Source of the DNA: an uncultured Collinsella sp.
Lineage (GTDB): Bacteria; Actinomycetota; Coriobacteriia; Coriobacteriales; Coriobacteriaceae
Length of the DNA stretch: 22,905 bases
Assembly: GCA_900754275.1 (NCBI GenBank)
Contig: CAAECF010000094.1
Span: 1-22,905 of the forward strand
Reading direction: 5' to 3'
How positions within the stretch are numbered: the first letter of the stretch is position 1; each line of letters starts with the position of its first letter. Position numbers and translations under genes: made by a program. The notes below the pieces were generated by a model. The model saw only the letters and a list, made by a program, of their open reading frames with translations, ran no database searches and was not told the origin of the DNA. Of the stretch, positions 1 through 8,040 are shown piece by piece.

Positions 1-914
1 ACGACGCTCACGCCGTCTTCGATCATGCCGGCTACGGCCTCGGCGTATTCGGGGGCCTGGATGTCGAAGACGGTGTTGCCGTCATCGTCCACGCGGGGCA
101 GTCCCGCATTGGCCTGCACCATAACGGGCTTGTCCGTAACGGTGAGCATACGCGCGGCGAGTCCTCGGAGCTCGGCCGGGCCCTGGCTGCAGTTGATGCC
201 CAAAACGTCGGCGCCGATGGCGTCGAGGGTGATGGCGGCGACCTCGGGGCTCGTGCCCAAGAAGGTGCGTCCGTCTTCCTCGAAGGTCATGGTGGCAAAG
301 ACGGGCAGGTCGGAGTTCTCGCGGCAGGCGAGGACGGCCGCCTTGATCTCGGCAAGGTCGGTCATGGTTTCGATAATAAAGAGGTCCACGCCCGCATCGA
401 CGCCGGCGCGCACTTCCTCGGCAAAGAGGTCGTAGGCCTCGTCAAAGCTGAGGGTGCCCAGGGGGCGCAGCAGCGCGCCGATTGGGCCGATATCGCCGGC
501 GACGTAGTGGGCACCGGCTGCGCGGGCGCAGGCGACAGCGGCGGCAAAGACATCTGCCACGGTGGCGGTACCGTCGAGCTTGTGGGCGTTGGCGCCAAAG
601 GTGTTGGCGGTGATCACGTCGCAGCCGGCCTCGACGTATTGGCGCTGAATATCGGTAATGACCTGGGGATCCTCAAAGTTGAGCAGCTCGGGCAGAGCGC
701 CGGCTTTCATGCCGGCCGCCTGCAGCATGGTGCCCATGCCGCCGTCGAACAGCAGGTGCCCCGTGCCCTCGATGGCGGCGCGCAGGCGATCGTCCTTAAT
801 GCGAAGGTCGTCGATCGTGCGCGTCTTGTATGCAGCGCCATTACGACGGGCAGCATCAACGGGCGCCGCCAGTGCGGCGCCGTCCAGATCGTGAGTGATA
901 AGCGGAGTAAACAT
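1..914 (-). CDS. metH: Cobalamin-dependent methionine synthase, N-terminal homocysteine-binding part (cut by left edge)
   Basis: My reading of the minus strand from ATG at 914 stays open for 304 codons to the left edge, so the gene is incomplete here. The product transfers a methyl group from methyltetrahydrofolate to homocysteine through cobalamin in the cytosol. The visible part is the homocysteine-binding barrel: LLFDGGMGTMLQ near residue 55, ITANTFGAN near 100, DIGPIG near 140, and GINCSQGP near 235, which carries the first zinc-ligand cysteine. The further zinc cysteines, pterin and B12 domains would lie outside the window. About 50 residues precede the conserved barrel start. A good ribosome site (AGGAG) lies 8 bases upstream. 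The reactivation domain is encoded by the separate gene 10 bases upstream, so this MetH probably lacks that domain. A cobalamin-independent homocysteine methyltransferase (MmuM-like) is the alternative, but the neighbour argues for MetH. Confidence 0.88.
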   Translation of the reverse strand, partial: MFTPLITHDLDGAALAAPVDAARRNGAAYKTRTIDDLRIKDDRLRAAIEGTGHLLFDGGMGTMLQAAGMKAGALPELLNFEDPQVITDIQRQYVEAGCDVITANTFGANAHKLDGTATVADVFAAAVACARAAGAHYVAGDIGPIGALLRPLGTLSFDEAYDLFAEEVRAGVDAGVDLFIIETMTDLAEIKAAVLACRENSDLPVFATMTFEEDGRTFLGTSPEVAAITLDAIGADVLGINCSQGPAELRGLAARMLTVTDKPVMVQANAGLPRVDDDGNTVFDIQAPEYAEAVAGMIEDGVSV

Positions 915-924
915 CAATGAGCTC

Positions 925-1713
925 CTAATGGCTGGAATAGCAGGTGGTGTGGGCGGCGCGGAAGTGGCAGTGCTCGCGCATGCGGCAGATATTGCAGGTG
1001 GGGCGGCTCTGGGCATCGTGGACCTCGCCGTCAAACAGGCCGATCACCGCGGTCACGCTCTTGGTGGGCATGAGCAGGCTGGTAGGTGTGACGGTAAGCC
1101 CGATGAGCCGCGTGGCGTTGAGTGCAGCCACGATTGAGCGCTGGGCCGTAAGCGGACAGTCGCCGTAGCCGGGGCTAAAGCGCCAGTTGCCAGCGAGTCC
1201 GTGTGCCGCGGCCGCAGCCTTGACTTGCTGGTCCATCTGCTCGACAGCGGCTTCTACATAGGCAGAGCATGCGGCGTCGAGCACGGCTCCCTCCAGGGGC
1301 TGCTGGGCTCCCGTGGTGCGCAGGCGACGCTCGGCGTCCATGCCGAGGGTGCATGCCATGAGCGCGGCAAAGTGGGCGTCTTTGAGATGGCGATAGATAT
1401 CGCGACCACGCAGTTCAACGTTGGTGCCGACCAAGCGAATGCAAGGCTCGCCCTGTTCATCGACGCCCGTGGCATCGATGGCAAACACGCGGCGCACGCC
1501 ACGGGGCTCAATGTCCAGTTCCAGGTGCTCAACGACAAGCTCAATACGCTGCGACAGCTCGGGTTCAATCTGCTGGCCGCCGTAGCCCAGGTAGCGCAAC
1601 ATCTCGGCACGATCGACGCGGGGATGGTGGGCGGTATCGATACGATAAAGCGCCGGCGACGCAAGGTCGGCCGGCACTTCGGCAAAAGCTGTATCGATGT
1701 GTGGTTTTTCCAT
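925..1713 (-). CDS. Stand-alone MetH reactivation (activation) domain protein
   Basis: 262 aa. It resembles the C-terminal S-adenosylmethionine-binding activation domain of MetH, which supports reductive remethylation of oxidised cob(II)alamin. The hallmark is RFSPGYGDCPL followed by TPTSLLMPTKSVTAVIG (about residues 180-225), the SAM-binding region of that family. A short Cys-rich tail follows, CNICRMREHCHF, with three cysteines and two histidines that could bind metal. The ATG at 1713 overlaps the metF stop by one base (TAATG), which suggests translational coupling, and metH starts 10 bases downstream. Fusion to MetH is the common arrangement; a separate subunit is seen in several anaerobe lineages. 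The family assignment is strong; action in trans on the adjacent MetH is inferred. Confidence 0.88.
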   Translation of the reverse strand: MEKPHIDTAFAEVPADLASPALYRIDTAHHPRVDRAEMLRYLGYGGQQIEPELSQRIELVVEHLELDIEPRGVRRVFAIDATGVDEQGEPCIRLVGTNVELRGRDIYRHLKDAHFAALMACTLGMDAERRLRTTGAQQPLEGAVLDAACSAYVEAAVEQMDQQVKAAAAAHGLAGNWRFSPGYGDCPLTAQRSIVAALNATRLIGLTVTPTSLLMPTKSVTAVIGLFDGEVHDAQSRPTCNICRMREHCHFRAAHTTCYSSH

Positions 1714-2585
1714 TACCCTAGGCGCTCCATAATGGTTGCGGCGATCGCAGGACGATTCATAGTGTACAGGTGCAGACCGGCGGCGCCGTGCTCCTTGAGG
1801 TCGCAAAGCTGACGGGCGGCATAATCTACACCGGCTGCCTGCAGGCTCTCGGGATCGTTCTCGTACTTGGCGAGAATCTTGATGACGGGGGAGGGCAGCG
1901 ATGCGCCGCACATAAAGACCATGCGGCTGATCTGCGACTTGCCCATAAACGGCATGATGCCCGCGGTAATGGGCACGGTGATACCGGCCTTGTCGGCAAG
2001 CTCGCGAAAACGGTAGAAGCACTCGTTATCAAAGAAGAGCTGCGTCACAAAGAAGCTCGCGCCGGCGTCCTGTTTTTGCTTGAGGTGTTCGACCGAGACG
2101 TTGAGGTCCTCACAGGCAATGTGGCCCTCGGGGTAGGCTGCGGCGCCCACGCAAAAGCCGGCGTCGACGAGCTCGGGGATGAGGTCGCGGGCGTAGGCGT
2201 AGTCCGAGGCGGGCTTGTCGTCCTCGGTCGCGCCAGCGGGAAGATCACCACGCAGGGCCAGGATGTTTTCAACGCCGGCGGTGCGATACTCGTCGATCTT
2301 GGCGGCGATATCGGCGTGCGAGCGGCCCACACAGGTAAGGTGCGCCACCGAGGGTGTATCGAATTCGCTCGTAATCATATGCGCGATGGGGGCGGTGGTG
2401 GCACCGTTACCCGAGCCGCCGGCCGAGCAGGTGACCGAGACAAAGCTCGGCGAAAGCTTGCACAGATTGCCAGCCACCTCGCGAGCCGTGTCGAGGGTAA
2501 GCTCGCCCTTGGGCGGGAACATCTCAAACGAAATGGGCGCGGTGCCCTGGGATGCTGCCTGCTTAAAAACCTCGTCGACGCGCAT
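1713..2585 (-). CDS. metF: Methylenetetrahydrofolate reductase
   Basis: 290 aa, the normal length for bacterial MetF, a flavin-dependent TIM barrel that reduces 5,10-methylene-THF to 5-methyl-THF, the methyl donor for MetH. Visible family motifs are ISFEMFPPKG near residue 18, VSVTCSAGGSGNGATT near 50, HLTCVGRS near 80, LALRGDLP near 107, AAYPEGH near 145, FFVTQLFFD near 175 and ITAGIMP near 205. The start at 2585 is chosen because GAGGAG lies 7 bases before it and homology begins at once; a longer open frame to 2651 has no ribosome site. It heads an operon metF, MetH-reactivation, metH that supplies and uses methyl-THF. No T-box or SAM riboswitch was recognised in its leader. Confidence 0.95.
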   Translation of the reverse strand: MRVDEVFKQAASQGTAPISFEMFPPKGELTLDTAREVAGNLCKLSPSFVSVTCSAGGSGNGATTAPIAHMITSEFDTPSVAHLTCVGRSHADIAAKIDEYRTAGVENILALRGDLPAGATEDDKPASDYAYARDLIPELVDAGFCVGAAAYPEGHIACEDLNVSVEHLKQKQDAGASFFVTQLFFDNECFYRFRELADKAGITVPITAGIMPFMGKSQISRMVFMCGASLPSPVIKILAKYENDPESLQAAGVDYAARQLCDLKEHGAAGLHLYTMNRPAIAATIMERLG

Positions 2586-2725
2586 ATCGTGCTCCTCTAG
2601 ATACGTAATAGTGTGATGTGTTGTAAGGATTCTACAGCACCACTGTGTCACGGTGGAGTTTCACTCGCTATTTGGGGATACCAATCAAAGATGCCCTACT
2701 ATCGGCATTTCCTATAACAGGGCGG

Positions 2726-2799
2726 TCAATCTAGGATGGGGCTATAAAGACTGGTATCTGATGCGAAATACCAGTTAATAGAGCCCCATCCCAAATTGA
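2726..2799. repeat. Long imperfect inverted repeat (32-bp arms, 10-base loop)
   Basis: The arms 2726-2757 and 2768-2799 are the same length and complementary at 26 of 32 positions by my hand alignment, with no gaps. The longest perfect blocks are GGATGGGGCT/AGCCCCATCC and ACTGGTAT/ATACCAGT. The loop is 2758-2767. Two of the six mismatches would be G-U pairs in a minus-strand transcript and one in a plus-strand transcript, so either RNA could fold. It lies about 140 bases upstream of metF and 210 upstream of glnN. It could be an RNA switch, a protein-binding palindrome or a small mobile palindromic repeat; the window alone does not decide. Confidence 0.75.
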
Positions 2800-2855
2800 C
2801 TACCCTTAAACCATGGGGAGAGGTCTGCAATTTATACAGTTGATTGGCTGTTGAG

Positions 2856-2870
2856 GGCGGCAACGCCGCC
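2856..2870. promoter_or_regulatory. Short perfect stem-loop upstream of glnN
   Basis: GGCGGC, loop AAC, GCCGCC forms a six-pair GC stem about 140 bases before the glnN start. There is no T-run after it, so it is not a typical intrinsic terminator. It could be leader RNA structure or chance in GC-rich DNA. Confidence 0.4.
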
Positions 2871-3011
2871 GCGATGCGGTAACCTCATTGATTGGTTTCG
2901 TGACAGCAACATAACGGTAATGTTGCGGAAACACGACGAGCCTAATCTATGACTCGTTCGTTAGTAATCAACACCGCTTCTCACGCGGTGCCGATACGAA
3001 GGGAGTTCCGT

Positions 3012-5099
<2,088 letters not shown>

Positions 5100-5126
5100 G
5101 ACTGGGACAGCATGCCGTCACGGTTG

Positions 5127-5164
5127 AAAGCCGGGGTCCGCATCGCGCGGGCCCCGGCTTTTTG
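5127..5164 (+). terminator. Intrinsic terminator of glnN
   Basis: A ten-pair stem, AAAGCCGGGG (5127-5136) with CCCCGGCTTT (5152-5161), is followed by TTTGTTTG, 28 bases after the glnN stop. This is a typical rho-independent terminator on the plus strand. Confidence 0.9.
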
Positions 5165-5189
5165 TTTGCGAAGGACGCTTTGGAGTCCG

Positions 5190-5255
5190 TTTTGCTACCG
5201 ATTTGCCGGGATCCGCACCCTGTCGGGTTCGAATCCCGGTATATCGGTAGCAAAA
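5190..5255. repeat. 66-base near-perfect palindrome with tRNA T-arm-like apex; possible attachment site
   Basis: The arms TTTTGCTACCGAT (5190-5202) and ATCGGTAGCAAAA (5243-5255) are 13/13 complementary. After a 3x3 internal loop come CCGGGAT (5206-5212) and ATCCCGG (5233-5239), 7/7. An ACCC/GGGT stem (5217-5220/5225-5228) closes a TGTC loop. Within it, GGGTTCGAATCCC matches a tRNA T arm, but no D arm, anticodon arm or standard 7-bp acceptor stem can be drawn, so I do not call a tRNA. It lies exactly between the last host gene and the first phage gene, where an att site is expected. Attachment function is inference; the other prophage end is not in view. Confidence 0.6.
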
Positions 5256-5283
5256 AGCCCGTCATCGCGAGGGCAACGGGCTT
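5251..5283 (-). terminator. Intrinsic terminator of the phage late/lysis transcript
   Basis: Read on the minus strand, AAGCCCGT (5283-5276) pairs with ACGGGCTT (5262-5255) across a 13-base loop and runs directly into a T stretch (TTTTT on minus, 5256-5252). It lies about 90 bases downstream of the endolysin stop, with no gene between. Its T-run is shared with one arm of the adjacent palindrome. It is a weaker terminator on plus, where CTCATTTT follows. Confidence 0.8.
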
Positions 5284-5298
5284 CTCATTTTAAATGGT

Positions 5299-5347
5299 GC
5301 CCCGTTTGCAAGAATACTCGAACGATGATGACCGTCGTGAACGGGGC
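5299..5347 (-). other. Stem-loop just downstream of the endolysin gene
   Basis: GCCCCGTT (5299-5306) and AACGGGGC (5340-5347) are perfectly complementary with a 33-base loop that holds a small ACGA/TCGT stem. It lies 28 bases after the endolysin stop. No strong T-run follows on minus, so it may stabilise the 3' end of the mRNA or mark old att DNA rather than terminate. Confidence 0.45.
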
Positions 5348-5374
5348 GGTCTACCTCATGATGCCGAGAGCGGC

Positions 5375-6283
5375 CTAAAGAAGCTGGTTAACGCGCGCCT
5401 GAACTGCGTCATACAAAGAACCGAGGCGACGCTTGCGCTCCTCGCCGTTGCCGTAGTCGCCGCGAATGACCGCTCTGGCGAGCGCGTCGATGTCGGCACC
5501 TCCGGTCGCGCTGCCGTCAGCGCCAAGAATCTCGTTGACGCGTGCCTGTACGGCGTTGTAGTTGGAGCCGAGCGCGGCCTTGCGGGCGTCGCCGTTGCCG
5601 TACTTTCCCGCGATCACGTCACGGGCCATCTGGTCGATGTCAACCGAGGGCGAGGAGGACGAGCCGCCGATGATGCGGTTGACCTCAGCCTGAACCTCAT
5701 CGTAGCGGCTGCCCAGCGCGGCCTTGCGGGCGTCTCCGTTGCCGAACTCGCCGGCGATTACGCGCTTGGCAAGCTCGGTGACGCTGCCGGACGGCGAGGA
5801 GCCGCTGGACGGAGCCGAAGCCGAGCTTCCGCCCGTGATGCGCGCCTTCAGGGCGGCCCACTTACCTGCGTCGACGTAGGGAGCGGGGCAGCGCTTGCCG
5901 GTCACGTCATAGTGGCGGATCACGCGGGTGATGCCGTAGGTCGCCCGAAGATACTCGTAGATCTGCGCGAGCGCGTTAATCTGGGCGTCGGTGAAATCCT
6001 CGCCAGCGCTCACCACCTCGACGGAGACGGTGCGCTGGTTCTGCGGGAAGTTGCCGACGGCCCACGCCGTGTCCTCGAAGCGCACGGACTGGCGGATGGT
6101 GCCGTCCTTGTCCACGAACAAGTGGGCGGACGCGTTCGCGCCCGCGCGGGAGAAGTACACGAGGTTGTTGTGCGCGCTCGCGGAGGTAGCGGTGTAGTGC
6201 ACCGCCATTCCGTCAATCGCGTTACCACCGCGCCCCTTGGTGTAGTTTGAGGCGTTGCACTGGATGAACTCAGCGATGTTCAT
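5375..6283 (-). CDS. Endolysin: N-acetylmuramoyl-L-alanine amidase with three CW_7 repeats
   Basis: 302 aa. Residues about 21-150 form an Amidase_2 (PGRP-like) zinc amidase that cuts the bond between N-acetylmuramic acid and L-alanine. Likely zinc ligands are His29 (AVHYTA), His124 (VIRHYDVTGK) and Cys132 (KRCPAPY). A Ser/Gly linker follows, then three CW_7 (Cpl-7-type) cell-wall-binding repeats at about 168-205, 215-252 and 264-301, each containing (F/Y)GNG...R...LG..Y. There is no signal peptide, so release needs the holin upstream. The start at 6283 has GGAGG 9 bases before it, within the end of the preceding 29-codon gene. It is the last gene of the late operon. Confidence 0.95.
   Translation of the reverse strand: MNIAEFIQCNASNYTKGRGGNAIDGMAVHYTATSASAHNNLVYFSRAGANASAHLFVDKDGTIRQSVRFEDTAWAVGNFPQNQRTVSVEVVSAGEDFTDAQINALAQIYEYLRATYGITRVIRHYDVTGKRCPAPYVDAGKWAALKARITGGSSASAPSSGSSPSGSVTELAKRVIAGEFGNGDARKAALGSRYDEVQAEVNRIIGGSSSSPSVDIDQMARDVIAGKYGNGDARKAALGSNYNAVQARVNEILGADGSATGGADIDALARAVIRGDYGNGEERKRRLGSLYDAVQARVNQLL
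5381..5782 (-). repeat. Three tandem CW_7-coding repeats in the endolysin
   Basis: Three units of about 114 bases lie at 5669-5782, 5528-5641 and 5381-5494, separated by Ser/Gly-rich or Gly/Ala-rich linkers of 9-11 residues. Each encodes (V/I)IxGxYGNGxxRKxxLGxxYxxVQAxVN. CW_7 units are known to bind the muropeptide part of peptidoglycan, so three copies should raise avidity. Units 2 and 3 are the most alike at their ends (YxAVQARVN). Confidence 0.85.
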
Positions 6284-6285
6284 TG

Positions 6286-6375
6286 TTAGACCTCCTCAGG
6301 GTCGAAATCGTCGGGAGCGCCCTCGGCGCCCTCCTCGATGGCATCAAGCTGCTCGTCGGTCGGCTTGCCTTCCAT
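6286..6375 (-). CDS. Small acidic peptide between the two wall hydrolases
   Basis: 29 aa, MEGKPTDEQL... ending DDFDPEEV, with 11 acidic residues and only one lysine and no arginine. AAGGGAG lies 6 bases before the ATG at 6375, and the stop lies 2 bases before the endolysin start, with the endolysin ribosome site inside its last codons. Translation of this peptide may therefore be coupled to the endolysin. I do not recognise a family. It could be a real small lysis-module protein or a leader peptide. Confidence 0.6.
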   Translation of the reverse strand: MEGKPTDEQLDAIEEGAEGAPDDFDPEEV

Positions 6376-6388
6376 TTCCGTCTCCCTT

Positions 6389-6988
6389 CTAAACAGAACG
6401 TCCGATTGAGATGAAGTAGTCCCATGCAACGGCGTTGAACTCGTCGCAGGTAAGCGAAACGGGTTTCGCCTCGCACGGGTCGTGGATGGTTATGCGGTCA
6501 TGAAGGTTCTCCGTTATGAGCACGACGTGGCCTCCGTACTCGCGCCCTCCCTCGTGGAGCGCGCCCTCCATGGTCCCGAACACCAGACGCCCGGCGGCCG
6601 TCTCCTCAAGTGCGCGTTCGTGATCCTCGTAGAGCACCGTGTAGTTGAGCGTGGGGTCTTGCCGCTTCATCCATTCGCAGAAGCCCGGCATGTAGTTCTG
6701 CCCAGCCTGAACGTAGTCGTTCCCCACGAGGTTGAGCAGCATAGCGGGCGTGCACGTCTCGCCAGAAAGCCTCTCCCAAGCCATGGCCGCGCACGTGAGA
6801 CCGCAGCCGGACGTGGCGAGGTCTGCGCCGGCGTAGGGCAGCCCGCCCCACCGCTCGTCCGTCTGCATGTAGAGCGGGACTTGCGGCTCGGCGGGTGTGT
6901 CGTACACGACGGGGAGCTGCTCCGGCTCCTCCTCGACGGGCTGCGGCTGAGTCCATACCACGAGCGCGCCGAAGAGGAACAGGGCCAC
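6389..6988 (-). CDS. Membrane-anchored C39-like cysteine peptidase / wall hydrolase
   Basis: 199 aa from GTG at 6988. A hydrophobic N-terminal segment is followed by a Pro/Glu-rich stretch (residues 15-37) and then a papain-like C39_2-type domain: QTDERWGGLPYAG, SGCGLTCAAMAWERLSG (candidate catalytic Cys62), YGGHVVLI (His154) and IHDP (Asp170). Such proteins usually sit outside the membrane and cleave peptides, including wall cross-links; a role in lysis or host-wall remodelling is inferred from its place between holin and endolysin. The start is uncertain. The frame is open upstream, where the hydrophobic segment would lengthen to about 22 residues, but the next in-frame ATG or GTG codons lie at or before the start of the holin gene, and no good ribosome site precedes 6988. 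It starts 12 bases after the holin stop. Confidence 0.75.
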   Translation of the reverse strand: MALFLFGALVVWTQPQPVEEEPEQLPVVYDTPAEPQVPLYMQTDERWGGLPYAGADLATSGCGLTCAAMAWERLSGETCTPAMLLNLVGNDYVQAGQNYMPGFCEWMKRQDPTLNYTVLYEDHERALEETAAGRLVFGTMEGALHEGGREYGGHVVLITENLHDRITIHDPCEAKPVSLTCDEFNAVAWDYFISIGRSV

Positions 6989-6999
6989 GAGAAGGAGCG

Positions 7000-7233
7000 C
7001 TACTGCTGCTTGGAGAGCGGGCTTGTGCCCTCCTCCACCTCCGGCACGCCAACGATGCTCGTGAGCACCGACGCGACCGCAGCCGTGGCCGCGAGCGCCG
7101 CGATCTGCGGCCAGTCCAGCGCGGTAATGGAGACCACGGTCGTTCCCATGGCGGCGAGCGCCGTCTGGGCTGCGGTCTTGACGGCGCGGACGCCCGCCGC
7201 GACGAACCACTTCTTGATTCCGTCCTTGGTCAT
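7000..7233 (-). CDS. Holin, r1t type
   Basis: 77 aa with two hydrophobic segments (about residues 18-37 and 43-63) joined by a short turn, TALDWPQ, a basic N-terminus and a polar C-terminus ending SKQQ. The pattern (KKWF near the start, RAVKTAAQ, DWPQ, AAVASVLTSIVGVP) matches the r1t holin family, which forms the timed membrane lesion that lets endolysin out. AAAGGGG lies 10 bases before the ATG at 7233. Upstream by 14 bases is the coiled-coil membrane protein; downstream are the two wall hydrolases. Confidence 0.9.
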   Translation of the reverse strand: MTKDGIKKWFVAAGVRAVKTAAQTALAAMGTTVVSITALDWPQIAALAATAAVASVLTSIVGVPEVEEGTSPLSKQQ

Positions 7234-7247
7234 GGTTGAACCCCTTT

Positions 7248-7778
7248 CTAACCTTCATCGCCCGCTCCCTTGCGTCGGACGACGATTGCGTGAACCTCGT
7301 CAATCTGCTTGGCCATGTGGGATGTCGTCTGGTCGATGCGCTGGGCAGTTGCCTCGGTGTGCTCCAAGCGCCCGCCCATCTCGTGGCTGCGCTCCTTGGA
7401 GTCACCGACCTGTGTGGACAGGACTTCGAGAATCCGCGTCTGTGTCTGCTGCCCTGTTGAAAGCGCCTCTATGACTCGCGTCTGCTCGTTTTGAGCGGCC
7501 ACCTGCTGCTGGGTGGTCTTGATGCGCTCGCGCTCGCGTGAGTCGAGGGCCTTGTCCGCCGTCTCCTGCACCTCGATGCGGTAGCGATCGATCTCAAGCT
7601 TCTTCTCCTCGATGGCGCGCTCGTTCTCAAGCTGCTTCTCCTTGAGGGCGCGGCGCTGGGGCATTCCCCACTTGACGACCACGAAGCAGATAGCCGCAAC
7701 GGTGAAGGCGAGGAGGGCGGCAAGCGGCTCGGCTATGGCGGCGGCCTCGAACCCTCCCGCTAGGGCATCCCCGCTCAT
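7248..7778 (-). CDS. Single-pass membrane protein with long coiled coil (lysis module)
   Basis: 176 aa. One strong membrane segment (about residues 16-37, PLAALLAFTVAAICFVVVKW) is followed by a highly charged helix rich in Glu, Lys, Gln and Arg (about 44-110) and a further helical region to the end, typical of an extended coiled coil. The ATG at 7778 overlaps the stop of the upstream 72-aa gene (ATGA), and the holin begins 14 bases downstream. I do not recognise a named family. Position suggests it modulates the holin or anchors a lysis complex; that is inference. The similar layout of a haemolysin-XhlA-like membrane protein is an alternative, though those are shorter. Confidence 0.75.
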   Translation of the reverse strand: MSGDALAGGFEAAAIAEPLAALLAFTVAAICFVVVKWGMPQRRALKEKQLENERAIEEKKLEIDRYRIEVQETADKALDSRERERIKTTQQQVAAQNEQTRVIEALSTGQQTQTRILEVLSTQVGDSKERSHEMGGRLEHTEATAQRIDQTTSHMAKQIDEVHAIVVRRKGAGDEG

Positions 7779-7993
7779 GCCTCCTCCGGCACATAAGTCG
7801 AGGGGGCCGTCTCAAGCTCGGCCTCGCAGGCGTTGATCTTGGCGCGAAGCTCCTCGCGCTGAGCCTTGACCGGCTCCCATTCCTCATCTGGCATAACGCC
7901 GTCAGCGTGCTTGAGGGCCTTGTAGTCGCTCTGCACGAGAAGCTGCTTGTAACCGTTGATTTCGGCCTCGATGGCCTCTCTGGTTCGCTCCAT
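7775..7993 (-). CDS. Small helical phage protein of unknown function
   Basis: 72 aa, predicted mostly alpha-helical with heptad-like spacing (REAIEAEINGYKQLL and REELRAKINACEAELE) around a short loop, no membrane segment. AAAGGAG precedes the ATG at 7993 by 6 bases. Its stop overlaps the start of the membrane coiled-coil gene, so the two are probably translated together. It lies 47 bases after the DGR reverse transcriptase and looks like the first gene of the lysis block. I do not recognise its family. Confidence 0.7.
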   Translation of the reverse strand: MERTREAIEAEINGYKQLLVQSDYKALKHADGVMPDEEWEPVKAQREELRAKINACEAELETAPSTYVPEEA

Positions 7994-8040
7994 GGCGCAC
8001 TCCTTTCATAGGGTGCGCACATCGTATGGGCGGCGTGAGA

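Larger units (their letters stand above)
2586..3011. other. Divergent intergenic region between metF and glnN
   Basis: About 425 bases with no credible gene and visibly more A+T than the flanking coding DNA, so it should carry the promoters of both transcripts. It contains a long inverted repeat (2726-2799), a smaller stem GGCGGC/GCCGCC at 2856-2870, and a nested stem around 2690-2724 (ATGCC/GGCAT, GCCCT/AGGGC). Possible -35-like hexamers occur (TTGACT near 2797, TTGATT near 2890), but I see no convincing paired -10 and do not call promoters. The plus-strand frame is open from 2949, but the ribosome site favours a glnN start at 3012. Confidence 0.6.

Noticed and set aside
2586..2948. SAM riboswitch or T-box upstream of metF
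   Set aside because: No recognisable conserved core (no T-box sequence, no SAM-I helix pattern); only the palindrome is evident.
2949..3011. Earlier glnN start at 2949
   Set aside because: No ribosome site, while AAGGGAG lies correctly before ATG 3012, where the conserved GSIII N-terminus begins.
5190..5255. tRNA gene suggested by GGGTTCGAATCCC
   Set aside because: No D arm, anticodon arm or 7-bp acceptor stem directly after the T stem; the flanking complementarity is a simple long hairpin.
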